Shown one piece after another: positions 28,519-36,293 of a stretch of 64,000 nucleotides of DNA (position 1 is the stretch's first letter; the number at the start of each line of letters is the position of its first letter). Source of the stretch: Bradyrhizobium sp. 186 (lineage in GTDB: Bacteria > Pseudomonadota > Alphaproteobacteria > Rhizobiales > Xanthobacteraceae); assembly GCF_023101685.1 (NCBI RefSeq), contig NZ_CP082164.1, forward strand, positions 3,844,001-3,908,000, in the 5' to 3' direction. The position numbers and the translations under genes are program-made. Under the pieces are notes generated by a model, which made no database searches, was not told the origin of the DNA, and saw nothing but the letters and a program-made list of their open reading frames with translations.

Positions 28519-29925
28519 TCACCCGATCCGGTTCAGGCTGTTCCTGATGGTCGAGAAGATGCCGCCGATGTCCTTGCGCAAGCCGTCGAGGGCGTTGAAA
28601 TTGTCGAAGATGCGGACGAGACGGTCCTCGACCTCGCGCTTGCTCTTGGTGAGTGCGTCGACACGTGAGGTGAGCGTCACATCGCCGTTCGCTTCAATCT
28701 CGCCGACGGTGTTGGCGAGGAGGTCGCGGGTGGTGCTGACCTCGGCGATCAGCGCCTCGATGCCGAACACCGGAGCCTTCAGCGGGACGAGGTCGGCCTG
28801 CGACTTCGAAAGCTCGATCTTGAAGGCGTTCAATGTCGTCAGCGTCTCTTGCAATGCGCCAAGACGCTGGCGCGACTGAATGATAAAATCGTTCAGCGCA
28901 TTCTGGCGGTCGGCGAGGGTCTTGCCGTCGGGGTCGGTCTCGACCTCTGCAAGCGAGCGTTCGAGCTGCGCCTGGCGCTGACCGAGCTCCTCGAAATCGA
29001 GCCGGATCGCCTTCAGGATGTTGGAGCTGTCGTCGATGCGCGCCAGGCGCTGCTCGATCTCGATCTTGTTGCTCGAGAGTGCCTCGACGCGTGTGCTGAG
29101 CGGCGTCTCGCCGCCGGTCTCGAGCTCGTCGATGGTCTTGGCGAGGCGTTCATGGCTGAGGCTCAATTCGCCGACCAGGGTGTCGATGCCGGCCTCGGAC
29201 GAGCGCAGCGGCACCAGCTCGGCGTGGGATTTCGCCAGATCTTCCTTGTACTGGTTGAGGGTCGCGAACGTGTCCTGGGCCGTGCCCACCCGGGACAGCA
29301 GCGTCGATACGTCGCGCGCGATATCCTTGAGCCGGTCGGCGAGGTTGTTCTTGCGGTCGTCGGTCTCGAGGTCGAGCAGGGAGCGCTCGAGTTGGTTCTG
29401 GCGGTCGCGGATCTCGGTGAAGACCGGCTCGACCGCGCGGCGCTGCTCGGCGACCTTGCCGACCATCTCGCGCAGCCCCTGCTGGCGGCGGCGGATTTCG
29501 GCGAGCTGGTCGTGCATGTCGGTGGATTGGTTGCGGCTCTGCTGGAGCAGGGCCCGCTGCTCGGTCTCGCCCAGCTTGTCGTGGAGCGCGGAGACGGCCT
29601 CCCGGGGGTCGCTCTCGATCAGGTGCTGGACCGTCGCGTCCAGGTGGTTTTGCAGGGCATGGGCGACGACGACGTCCTCCCGCGTCTTCTTGAGGCGGTC
29701 GCGTAGCGTGCTGAGACGCCGGTCCTGGCGCGAAATCCGCCAGGCCTGAAGGCCGATCAGCGCCAGCGCCACGGCCAGGATGGCACCCGCCGCGATGCGC
29801 TGCGGCATCGGCAGGGCCGAAAACAGGGCGGCCAGGTGGCCGACGTCGTAACCAAACGCCTGCTGGGCGAAGATCGCGATGGCGGCGAGCAGGACAAACC
29901 AGGCAACCAGGAAAAACAGCCACAT
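28519..29925 (-). CDS. Membrane-anchored coiled-coil protein with 142-residue tandem repeat
   Basis: 468 residues from the ATG at 29925. Two N-terminal membrane helices (about 2-20 and 43-60) are followed by a long, Glu/Leu/Arg-rich coiled coil to the end. Residues about 173-313 and 315-455 are two copies of one unit: RQNQLERSL and RQAQLERSL, HAELVPLR and QADLVPLK, LETGGETPLSTRVEAL and IEANGDVTLTSRVDAL align at a constant offset of 142. The layout is like that of envelope or septal structural proteins or chemoreceptor-like rods, but I see no signalling motif. The function is unknown. Confidence 0.75.
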   Translation of the reverse strand: MWLFFLVAWFVLLAAIAIFAQQAFGYDVGHLAALFSALPMPQRIAAGAILAVALALIGLQAWRISRQDRRLSTLRDRLKKTREDVVVAHALQNHLDATVQHLIESDPREAVSALHDKLGETEQRALLQQSRNQSTDMHDQLAEIRRRQQGLREMVGKVAEQRRAVEPVFTEIRDRQNQLERSLLDLETDDRKNNLADRLKDIARDVSTLLSRVGTAQDTFATLNQYKEDLAKSHAELVPLRSSEAGIDTLVGELSLSHERLAKTIDELETGGETPLSTRVEALSSNKIEIEQRLARIDDSSNILKAIRLDFEELGQRQAQLERSLAEVETDPDGKTLADRQNALNDFIIQSRQRLGALQETLTTLNAFKIELSKSQADLVPLKAPVFGIEALIAEVSTTRDLLANTVGEIEANGDVTLTSRVDALTKSKREVEDRLVRIFDNFNALDGLRKDIGGIFSTIRNSLNRIG

Positions 29926-30122
29926 CGTGAATTCCACACGCCGGCACACAACATTCCTGTGTTGCTATTTGAGAGTGGAACCGAGATCAAAGGGGCGGAC
30001 GGGCTGCAGGGGTGTTTCGGAGGGGGCGATCCAGGCCGGCCGGGTCGACCGATCGGTGGATGGCCCTCCGAGGCTTGCCGGGTTTTCCCGCGTTTTTGGG
30101 GCGCGCCCCATACCTTCCAGTT

Positions 30123-30157
30123 GTCATTCCGGGGCGGCGGTCGCGCCCCGGAATGAC
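30123..30157. repeat. Dispersed palindromic repeat, family A copy 2
   Basis: Arms GTCATTCCGGGGC and GCCCCGGAATGAC identical to those at 24379-24453, but only a 9-base interior (a simple hairpin). It starts 18 nt beyond the stop of the minus-strand FAH-family gene and may act as its terminator. Confidence 0.8.
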
Positions 30158-30174
30158 GGGGAGAAGGGAAGCAG

Positions 30175-30963
30175 CTACAGCCGAAACTCGTTGGTCAGCT
30201 CGCCGATGCCGTCGATCGCGACCGTCACCGTATTCGCCGGCTCCTTCATCACGCCAACGCCGACCGAGGTGCCGACGGCGATGAGGTCACCGGGGAGGAG
30301 GGTCATGTCATGCGAAATTTTGCTGACCAGCTCCTGGGCGCTGAAGATCATGTCGGCGATCGGATAGTTCTGCCGCTCCGCGCCGTTGAGGATGGTGCGG
30401 ACTGTGAGCTTGGCCGGATCTAGGCCGGTCGTGATCACCGGCCCGAACGGGCCGTAATCGTCGATCCCCTTGGCGCGCGCCCATTGGGCGAAGGTCGGGT
30501 CGCGGGTCAGGATGTCGTTTGCGGTGATGTCGTTGACGCAGGTGTAGCCGAAGATGAAGGCATCGGCTTCCGCCGGCGTGACGCGGGCGCAGGTCTTGCC
30601 GATGACGATGCCGAGCTCGCCTTCATAGGTGGTCTTGCCGTCATACGAGGCGGGGCGGCGGATCACGGCGCCGGGCGCCGCGATGCTGGTGGTGGCCTTC
30701 AGGAGATAGAGCGGCTCCGGCGGCTCGGGCTGGTTGAGCTTGGCGGCGAGCGCGTGAAAATTGTTCCACAGCGCGACGATCTTGCTGGGCGCGCAGGGTG
30801 CCAGCAGCTCGACTTCGGCCAGCGCCAGCGTCTTTCCGTTCGCTGCGTTGCGGCCGAACATCTCGCCCTCATGCACGCTGATGCCGGATGGCGTCAGTGT
30901 CCCGAAACCGGTCGCTCCGCCGTGACGAAAGCGCAGCCATTTTTTCGTCTCGGCGGTCATCAT
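30175..30963 (-). CDS. Fumarylacetoacetate-hydrolase-family protein, last gene of the CBS-PanE operon
   Basis: 262 residues with the FAH C-terminal fold. Metal ligands are seen in YEGELGIVIGK (the two Glu) and the conserved Asp in NDITAND. DYGPFGPVITT and PGDLIAVGTSVGVGV are the usual active-site stretches. Family members hydrolyse C-C bonds, isomerise, or decarboxylate (for example oxaloacetate). The start overlaps the panE-like stop by 4 nt, so the two are translated together. Because that operon carries an oxalate-type GntR site, a role on a small dicarbonyl acid is plausible, but this is inference. Confidence 0.85.
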   Translation of the reverse strand: MMTAETKKWLRFRHGGATGFGTLTPSGISVHEGEMFGRNAANGKTLALAEVELLAPCAPSKIVALWNNFHALAAKLNQPEPPEPLYLLKATTSIAAPGAVIRRPASYDGKTTYEGELGIVIGKTCARVTPAEADAFIFGYTCVNDITANDILTRDPTFAQWARAKGIDDYGPFGPVITTGLDPAKLTVRTILNGAERQNYPIADMIFSAQELVSKISHDMTLLPGDLIAVGTSVGVGVMKEPANTVTVAIDGIGELTNEFRL

Positions 30964-31979
30964 GCCACCGCCAGGGCGCGCGGATCGGCCGGCGTCGAGA
31001 CGCCGTCATAGAGGCCGGCGATGCGGGCGCGCTGGGTCACCATCGCCAGCACCGAGTCGAGCGCGGGCGTCGCAATCCCGGTCAGGCGGCCCATCTCCTG
31101 CACCACCGTGACGAGCGGGTCGATCTCCATTGGGCGGCCGCGCTCCAGATCCTGGAGCATCGAGGTCTTGTGCGCGCCGACCTTGCGGGCGCCCTCGATG
31201 CGGCGCTCGACATCGACGCGGAATTTGACGCCAAATGTCTCGGCGATGCCTTGCGTCTCCACCATGATCGCACGCGACAGCGCGCGTGTGGCCGGATCGG
31301 TGCAGATCACGTCGAGCGTTGCATGGGTCAGCGCGCTGATCGGGTTGAAGCAGACATTGCCCCACAGCTTTAGCCAAATCTCGTCACGGATGCGGTCGAG
31401 CACCGGGGCCTTCAGGCCGGCGGCGACAAAGAGATCGGCGAGGCGCTGCACGTCGGCGGTGATCTCGCCGGAGGGCTCGCCGAGCGGAAAGTTGTTGCCG
31501 TAGACGTGGCGGATCACGCCGGGCGCCTCGATCTCGGTCGCGGGATAGACGATGCAGCCGATGGCCCGCTCGGCCCCCAGCTCGCGCCACTGCCGCCCGC
31601 CGGGATCAATGCTCTCCAGCGTCGAGTTCTCGTGTTGGCCGCCGTGCTTGTGGAAGTACCAATAGGGGATGCCGTTGACGGCGGTGACAATGCGCGTGTG
31701 GGGCCCGAGCAGTGGCTGCATCTTCTCGATCACGCCGGTGATCGAATGCGCCTTCAGCGTGATGATGATGTAATCCTGCACGCCGAGCTCGGCGGCATCA
31801 TCGGTGCAGCGGGGATAGACGGTGTGCTTCTCTTCGCCTGCGAGCAGCGTCAGGCCGCGCTCGCGCATCGCGGCGAGGTGGGCGCCGCGCGCGATCAGGC
31901 TGACATCGGCGCCAGCGCGTGCGAGCTGAACCCCGAGATATCCGCCGATCGCGCCGGCGCCGTAGATGCAGATCTTCAT
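30960..31979 (-). CDS. PanE/ApbA-family reductase, candidate oxalyl-CoA reductase
   Basis: 339 residues. The NADPH-binding motif GAGAIGGYLG is at residues 7-16, and the central helix DEIWLKLWGNVCFNPISALT carries the Lys/Asn pattern of ketopantoate reductases. The C-terminal part (ERGRPMEIDPLVTVVQEMGR) also fits. By family it would reduce 2-dehydropantoate. However, in Methylobacterium extorquens the PanE2 paralogue reduces oxalyl-CoA to glyoxylate. Here the gene lies in an operon headed by an oxalate-type GntR site beside two oxalate transporters, so oxalyl-CoA is the likelier substrate (inference). The start is the ATG at 31979. Confidence 0.85.
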   Translation of the reverse strand: MKICIYGAGAIGGYLGVQLARAGADVSLIARGAHLAAMRERGLTLLAGEEKHTVYPRCTDDAAELGVQDYIIITLKAHSITGVIEKMQPLLGPHTRIVTAVNGIPYWYFHKHGGQHENSTLESIDPGGRQWRELGAERAIGCIVYPATEIEAPGVIRHVYGNNFPLGEPSGEITADVQRLADLFVAAGLKAPVLDRIRDEIWLKLWGNVCFNPISALTHATLDVICTDPATRALSRAIMVETQGIAETFGVKFRVDVERRIEGARKVGAHKTSMLQDLERGRPMEIDPLVTVVQEMGRLTGIATPALDSVLAMVTQRARIAGLYDGVSTPADPRALAVA

Positions 31980-32018
31980 GAAATCCTCGCGAGCAGAAAC
32001 CGGGACGAAAGATCCGGT

Positions 32019-32042
32019 CCGGCTCGGAAGGATCCGAGCCGG
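32019..32042. other. Hairpin between the CBS gene and panE-like gene
   Basis: Inverted repeat CCGGCTCGGA / TCCGAGCCGG with a 4-base loop in the 95-base gap. There is no good T-run after it, so it may modulate rather than end transcription, or stabilise processed RNA. Confidence 0.45.
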
Positions 32043-32074
32043 GGCCGGCAGTCGCAGGGGAAGGGTAGTGCCGC

Positions 32075-32500
32075 TTAGGCTGCTTGCGGCGTACCGTTGA
32101 TCGCTTCGTCCATGGCAGCGGCGATGTCGCGCATGCTGATGACGGAGACGAGGCTGTAATCGTCGATCACCGGCAGGTGGCGGATGTGATTGCGGTTCAT
32201 CAAGTGGCGGACGTGCTCGATCGTGTCGCTCGAGGTGCAGGACACCAGCTGCTGCACCGAGACGAGCTGCGAGACCTTGACGTTGACGCCATTGGCGCCG
32301 TGCTCGGCGACGGCGCGCACCACGTCGCGCTCGGTGAACATGCCGACGGCGGTGTTGCCTTCCGAGCGGACCACGTCCTTGACCACCAGCGCGCTGATGT
32401 TGTTGGCGCGCATCAGCTTGGCGGCGATACCCATCGTTTCGTTCATTCGCACCGTGACAACGCGCGGCGTCTTCTTGCGCAGAATGTCTCCGACCAGCAT
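32075..32500 (-). CDS. Two-CBS-domain protein in the oxalate regulon
   Basis: 141 residues formed almost entirely of a CBS pair: first about 5-62 (VTVRMNETMGIAAKLMRANN, AVGMFTERDVVRAV), second about 75-135 (SCTSSDTIEHVRHLMNRNHI, LVSVISMRDIAAAM). CBS pairs bind adenine nucleotides such as ATP, AMP or S-adenosylmethionine and act as sensors. The ATG at 32500 has GGAGG 5 nt upstream; another in-frame ATG at 32512 is upstream of that site. A GntR-type palindrome sits 34 nt before the start. It leads an operon with the PanE-like and FAH genes. Confidence 0.85.
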   Translation of the reverse strand: MLVGDILRKKTPRVVTVRMNETMGIAAKLMRANNISALVVKDVVRSEGNTAVGMFTERDVVRAVAEHGANGVNVKVSQLVSVQQLVSCTSSDTIEHVRHLMNRNHIRHLPVIDDYSLVSVISMRDIAAAMDEAINGTPQAA

Positions 32501-32533
32501 TGCAACCTCCATGGGTGAATGATGGATTGAAGT

Positions 32534-32552
32534 TTGGTATACATAATGCCAA
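32534..32552 (-). promoter_or_regulatory. GntR-type operator, site 1 (CBS-panE-FAH operon)
   Basis: TTGGTATACATAATGCCAA, 34-52 nt upstream of the CBS start. One of six matches to YTGGYAT-N5-ATGCCAN in this window. Confidence 0.7.
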
Positions 32553-32630
32553 TCGTCAAGGACTCAATTTGGCTGATCCGAAAATTCTTGCGGCAGTCAA
32601 GCTGACGTTTGTCGCTCCCGGCAAAAAGAA

Positions 32631-32654
32631 AAGGGGCGCATCGCTGCGCCCCTT
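32631..32654 (-). terminator. Terminator after the first OxlT gene
   Basis: 10-bp arms AAGGGGCGCA / TGCGCCCCTT, loop TCGC; the minus strand continues TTCTTTTTGCC. Confidence 0.85.
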
Positions 32655-32680
32655 CTGACCGACGTGAAGGTGTGTGGTCG

Positions 32681-34003
32681 CTACGCCGTCTCGGTTTTGG
32701 CGTTGCCCGTCGCAGTGTTCGCGCTCTCGGCTTCCTTGCCGAGGATGAACGAGCGGCGCAGCGGCTTGATCACGAACAGTGCCATCAGCGCAGCCGTGGC
32801 GTTCAGCGCCACCGCCACCACGAACACGGCCTTCCAGCCGTAGGCAGTCGAGATCACGCTTGCGAGCGGGACCAGCAGCGAGGCGGTGCCCTTCGCGGTG
32901 TAAAGCATGCCGTTGTTGGTGGTCGCGAACTTCGAGCCGAAGGTGTCGCCGCAGGTCGCAGGGAACAGCGAATAGATCTCGCCGAACACGCCGAAGTAAA
33001 CCGCGGTCGCGAGCACGAACACGATCGGCACGTGACCGTAGGCCGACAACGCCAGCAGCATCACCGCGGCAGTGCCGAAGGCGATGAACATGGTGTGCTC
33101 GCGGCCGATCGTGTCGGAGACCCAGCCGAAGAACGGCCGGCCAAAGCCGTCGAAGATGCGGTCGAGCGAGATCGCAAAGGTCAGTGCCGCCATCTGGAAG
33201 CCCGCAAGCGTGACCGGCGTGTCGGCGATCTTGAAGTCGTGCGCGATCGGCGCGATCTGCGCCGCGGTCATCAGGCCGCCGGAGGCGACCATGACGAAAA
33301 CGAGGTACATTACCCAGAAAATAGGGGCACGCAGCACCTGCGGTGGCGTGAAATCGATCTTGGTCTGCGGCAGGTTGAGCTGCTTCTTTTTCGGCGGGAT
33401 CGCAATCCGCGGCGGCTGGATGAAGAAGGCGAGCACGAACACGATCAGTCCCTGGCCGATGCCGAACTTCAAGAACGCGCTCTGGTAGCCGCTCGATGCG
33501 ATCATCATCGCGATCGGCACCACGGTAAGCGCGGCGCCCGCGCCGAAGCCTGCGGCAGTCGCGCCAGCGGCAAGACCTCGGCGATCGGGAAACCATTTTA
33601 GCGCGTTGCCGACGCAAGTACCGTAGACCGCGCCCGCGCCCATGCCGCCGACGACCGCGGCCGCATAGAGCAGGGTGAGCGAGTCGGCATACGAGTTAAG
33701 AATCCACGAGAGCGCGATCATCACGCCGCCGAACACGATGACGATGCGCGGGCCGTATTTGTCGACGAACCAGGCTTCGACCGGCACCAGCCAGGTCTCG
33801 GTGACGACGAAGATGGTGAAGGCGAGCTGGATCGCCGCGCGTCCCCAATGGTGGGCCGCATCGATTGGATCGACGAACAGCGTCCAGCCATATTGCAGGT
33901 TGGCGATCATCGCCATGCAGACGATGCCCATGCCGAGTTGGAACCAACGGAAACCGGTTCGAAGGGGCGCAGCGGTCACGGCGCCATCCGTGCTGGAAAT
34001 CAT
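32681..34003 (-). CDS. oxlT: Oxalate/formate antiporter family (MFS), copy 1
   Basis: 440 residues, twelve predicted membrane helices, OFA branch of the major facilitator family. It carries the branch-typical segments YGWTLFVDPI, VYGTCVGNALKWFPDRRG and FGEIYSLFPATCGDTFGSKF. OxlT exchanges oxalate for formate across the inner membrane. The ATG at 34003 follows GGGAGG; the frame continues to 34129. A GntR-type site lies 101-119 nt upstream. A paralogue lies just upstream at 34265-35551. The substrate assignment rests on family plus the oxc/frc genes in the same regulon. Confidence 0.85.
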   Translation of the reverse strand: MISSTDGAVTAAPLRTGFRWFQLGMGIVCMAMIANLQYGWTLFVDPIDAAHHWGRAAIQLAFTIFVVTETWLVPVEAWFVDKYGPRIVIVFGGVMIALSWILNSYADSLTLLYAAAVVGGMGAGAVYGTCVGNALKWFPDRRGLAAGATAAGFGAGAALTVVPIAMMIASSGYQSAFLKFGIGQGLIVFVLAFFIQPPRIAIPPKKKQLNLPQTKIDFTPPQVLRAPIFWVMYLVFVMVASGGLMTAAQIAPIAHDFKIADTPVTLAGFQMAALTFAISLDRIFDGFGRPFFGWVSDTIGREHTMFIAFGTAAVMLLALSAYGHVPIVFVLATAVYFGVFGEIYSLFPATCGDTFGSKFATTNNGMLYTAKGTASLLVPLASVISTAYGWKAVFVVAVALNATAALMALFVIKPLRRSFILGKEAESANTATGNAKTETA

Positions 34004-34103
34004 CAACAACCTCCCAAGGCGCCTGTCTGGTCGCAAACACTGCTGCCAAGATGACTTAGTGTCGCAAATATTGTGGCTTATCGTCGCAAGCGCGGCGGGG
34101 ACC

Positions 34104-34122
34104 TTGGTATACCATATTCCAG
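34104..34122 (-). promoter_or_regulatory. GntR-type operator, site 2 (first oxlT)
   Basis: TTGGTATACCATATTCCAG, upstream of the oxlT copy at 32681-34003; right arm less perfect than the others. Confidence 0.65.
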
Positions 34123-34211
34123 AATGCAAGCCTTAACTGGCGCCCTGGCGCAAAGAAAATGCGCAGTTCCGTTCGGATTATTGGAATCGAGAAGGCTTTG
34201 CGCAAACGAAA

Positions 34212-34235
34212 ACGCCCGGCCGCGAGGCCGGGCGT
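34212..34235 (-). terminator. Terminator after the second OxlT gene
   Basis: 10-bp arms ACGCCCGGCC / GGCCGGGCGT with a 4-base loop; the minus strand continues TTTCGTTTG. It lies 30 nt beyond the stop. Confidence 0.85.
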
Positions 34236-34264
34236 CATGCGCGAGATAGCGCTTGTGAGGCGTA

Positions 34265-35551
34265 TCAGACGGTCGATTTCGCGACTACGATCTTGCGCCA
34301 GGGCTTGAGCACCGCGATCGCGAGCAGCGAAGCCAGGATGTTGGCGCCGGCCGCGATGATGAACACGTTGTCCCAATTGCCCGAGCCCTGCTGCATCAGG
34401 TTTGCGACCGGAACGAGGAGCGCGGCGGTGCCCTTTGCGGTGTAGAGCAGGCCCGCATTGGTGGTCGCGAACTTCGCGCCGAACGTATCGGTGCAGGTGG
34501 AGGGGAACAGCGAGTAGATCTCGCCCCAGGCGAAGAACACGAAGCCCGACAGCAGCACGAACCAGATCGGGTCGTGGCCCCAAAGATAGAGCATCCAGAT
34601 GCCGAAGCCTTCCATGCCGAAGGCGAGGAACATCGTGTTCTCGCGGCCGATCATGTCGGAGATCCAGCCGAAGAACGGACGCGTCAGGCCGTTGAGCACG
34701 CGGTCAATCGTCGCTGCGAACGTCACCGCCGTCATGGTCATGCCGATCAGTGTTACCGGAACGCTGTCGACCTTCCAGTCGACCGCGATCGGCTTCAGGT
34801 TCGCCGTTACCATCAGCCCGCCGGCGCCGACGATCACGAACATGAAGTACATCAGCCAGAAGATCGGCTGGCGCAGCACCTCGGTCGGCTGGTAGTTGCG
34901 ACGGCTCTGCACCAGCGCGGCATTCGCCACCACACTCGGCACCTGTCCCGGCTTCGGCGCCAGCAGGAAGAAGGCGAGGATGCAGATGATGATGCCTTGG
35001 CCCAGGCCGAAATAGAGGAAGGTGGTCTGGAATCCACTGTCCTTGATCATGGCCTGGATCGGCGCGACGGTGAGCGCGGAGCCGGCGCCGAAGCCTGCGG
35101 CCGTGATGCCCGCAGCGAGGCCGCGCTTGTCGGGAAACCATTTCAGCGCGTTGCCGACGCAAGTGCCGTAGACGCCGCCGGCGCCGATGCCGGCGATGAT
35201 CATGCCGAGATAGAAGCCGTTGAGCGTGGTGGCCTCCGCATTGATCACCCAGCCGATCGCGCAGAGCGCGCCGCCGATCAGCACGACGAGGCGCGGACCA
35301 TATTTATCGACGAACCATCCTTCGACCGGAACGAGCCAGGTCTCGAACAGCACGAAGAGCGTGAAGGCCCATTGGATCGAGGCGCGATCCCAGCCGAACT
35401 TCTTCTGGATGTCGGGGACGAAGAACGTCCAGCCGTATTGATAGTTGGCGATCATCACCATCGCCGCTACACCGACCGCCAATTGCGCCCAGCGATACGT
35501 GTCGCTAACCCGCGTGGCTGTAGGGGCCGTTGCCTGCACCATGTCCGTCAT
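34265..35551 (-). CDS. oxlT: Oxalate/formate antiporter family (MFS), copy 2
   Basis: 428 residues, twelve predicted helices, same OFA signatures as its neighbour (YGWTFFVPDIQKKFGWDRAS, VYGTCVGNALKWFPDKRG, WGEIYSLFPSTCTDTFGAKF). The two copies differ through most of their length, so the duplication is not recent. Each has its own GntR-type site and terminator, hence its own transcript. One copy may prefer oxalate and the other formate or a related acid; this cannot be read from sequence. Confidence 0.85.
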   Translation of the reverse strand: MTDMVQATAPTATRVSDTYRWAQLAVGVAAMVMIANYQYGWTFFVPDIQKKFGWDRASIQWAFTLFVLFETWLVPVEGWFVDKYGPRLVVLIGGALCAIGWVINAEATTLNGFYLGMIIAGIGAGGVYGTCVGNALKWFPDKRGLAAGITAAGFGAGSALTVAPIQAMIKDSGFQTTFLYFGLGQGIIICILAFFLLAPKPGQVPSVVANAALVQSRRNYQPTEVLRQPIFWLMYFMFVIVGAGGLMVTANLKPIAVDWKVDSVPVTLIGMTMTAVTFAATIDRVLNGLTRPFFGWISDMIGRENTMFLAFGMEGFGIWMLYLWGHDPIWFVLLSGFVFFAWGEIYSLFPSTCTDTFGAKFATTNAGLLYTAKGTAALLVPVANLMQQGSGNWDNVFIIAAGANILASLLAIAVLKPWRKIVVAKSTV

Positions 35552-35601
35552 AAAGCCTCCCGTGGCGCCTCTAATTTTTCTGCGAGCGCTGGAGCGGCAT
35601 T

Positions 35602-35620
35602 CTTGTATTCATTATGCCAA
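35602..35620 (-). promoter_or_regulatory. GntR-type operator, site 3 (second oxlT)
   Basis: CTTGTATTCATTATGCCAA, 51-69 nt upstream of the oxlT copy at 34265-35551. The left arm is degenerate. Confidence 0.55.
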
Positions 35621-35702
35621 GGTTCAAGCGCTGGTCCGGTCACCGTGCGCAAATGCCGCAGACCTTTCCGGCCCCGGCTGTGAATCGGATAACGCAAATA
35701 GA

Positions 35703-35727
35703 AATGGCCCCGTCGTGCGGGGCCATT
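35703..35727 (-). terminator. Terminator after the 45-residue gene
   Basis: 10-bp arms AATGGCCCCG / CGGGGCCATT around a 5-base loop; the minus strand continues TTCTATTTG. Confidence 0.8.
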
Positions 35728-35793
35728 CATCAAAAGTAGTATGTGGACTGTTCCGAAACCCGCGCGTCGCGGTCGCGGCGCGGAAGGCGTTGG

Positions 35794-35931
35794 TTACAGG
35801 CCGAAGCGGGGCAGGTCGCCGTTGTGATTCGAGATCTCGGCGCTCGCCATCAGGAAGCGGTCGACCGCCGCCATGAAACGGGCGAACAGCGAGGTGGAGG
35901 GGGCGAGCGCGACGGAGGCGGTCTTGGACAT
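35794..35931 (-). CDS. 45-residue microprotein of the oxalate regulon
   Basis: The minus strand encodes 45 residues starting MSKTASVALAPSTSLFARFM and ending NHNGDLPRFGL. The start has AAGGGA about 7 nt upstream. A promoter-proximal GntR-type site lies 56-74 nt upstream, and a strong terminator begins 67 nt after the stop, so it forms a complete single-gene transcript. The middle (TSLFARFMAAVDRFLMASAE) is an amphipathic helix. There is no membrane helix or signal peptide. The function is unknown; its context suggests a small partner or regulator in oxalate transport or metabolism. Confidence 0.8.
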   Translation of the reverse strand: MSKTASVALAPSTSLFARFMAAVDRFLMASAEISNHNGDLPRFGL

Positions 35932-36293
35932 GGGAAATCCCTTTCTTGAGACGGTCAGTACTGCTGTCTCATTTCGGAGGGTAATCTATGTATACCAGAT
36001 GCCACTGTCTATGCGTGTCATTGCATAGCAGCATCCGACCTACCGCATTGCAACATAATGACGCGTTAACGCGGCCGTTTCGGGCATAAAATTTCTGTCG
36101 TAACAAGGTGGTGGCCATAAAATGCCTTTCCCCGTCGCAGAAAGACGTGGAAGCAGGGGCGCGTTATTTCGCCCGAAGCGCACCGGCGCCACGATGGGTG
36201 CGAATTCCGGCCGGCCACAATGGACCGGGTCTTGGCAGGGCAATTCAAAGCCGCTAGTGGTCTGCCCCTTCCAATCATCTGTCAGAGTGGTTC
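35932..36293. other. Intergenic region with one operator
   Basis: Divergent promoter region between the microprotein and the Hsp70-like gene. The only element seen is the GntR-type site at 35987-36005; short open frames here look spurious. Confidence 0.5.
35987..36005 (-). promoter_or_regulatory. GntR-type operator, site 4 (microprotein)
   Basis: TATGTATACCAGATGCCAC, upstream of the 45-residue gene; the right arm ATGCCA is intact. Confidence 0.6.
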
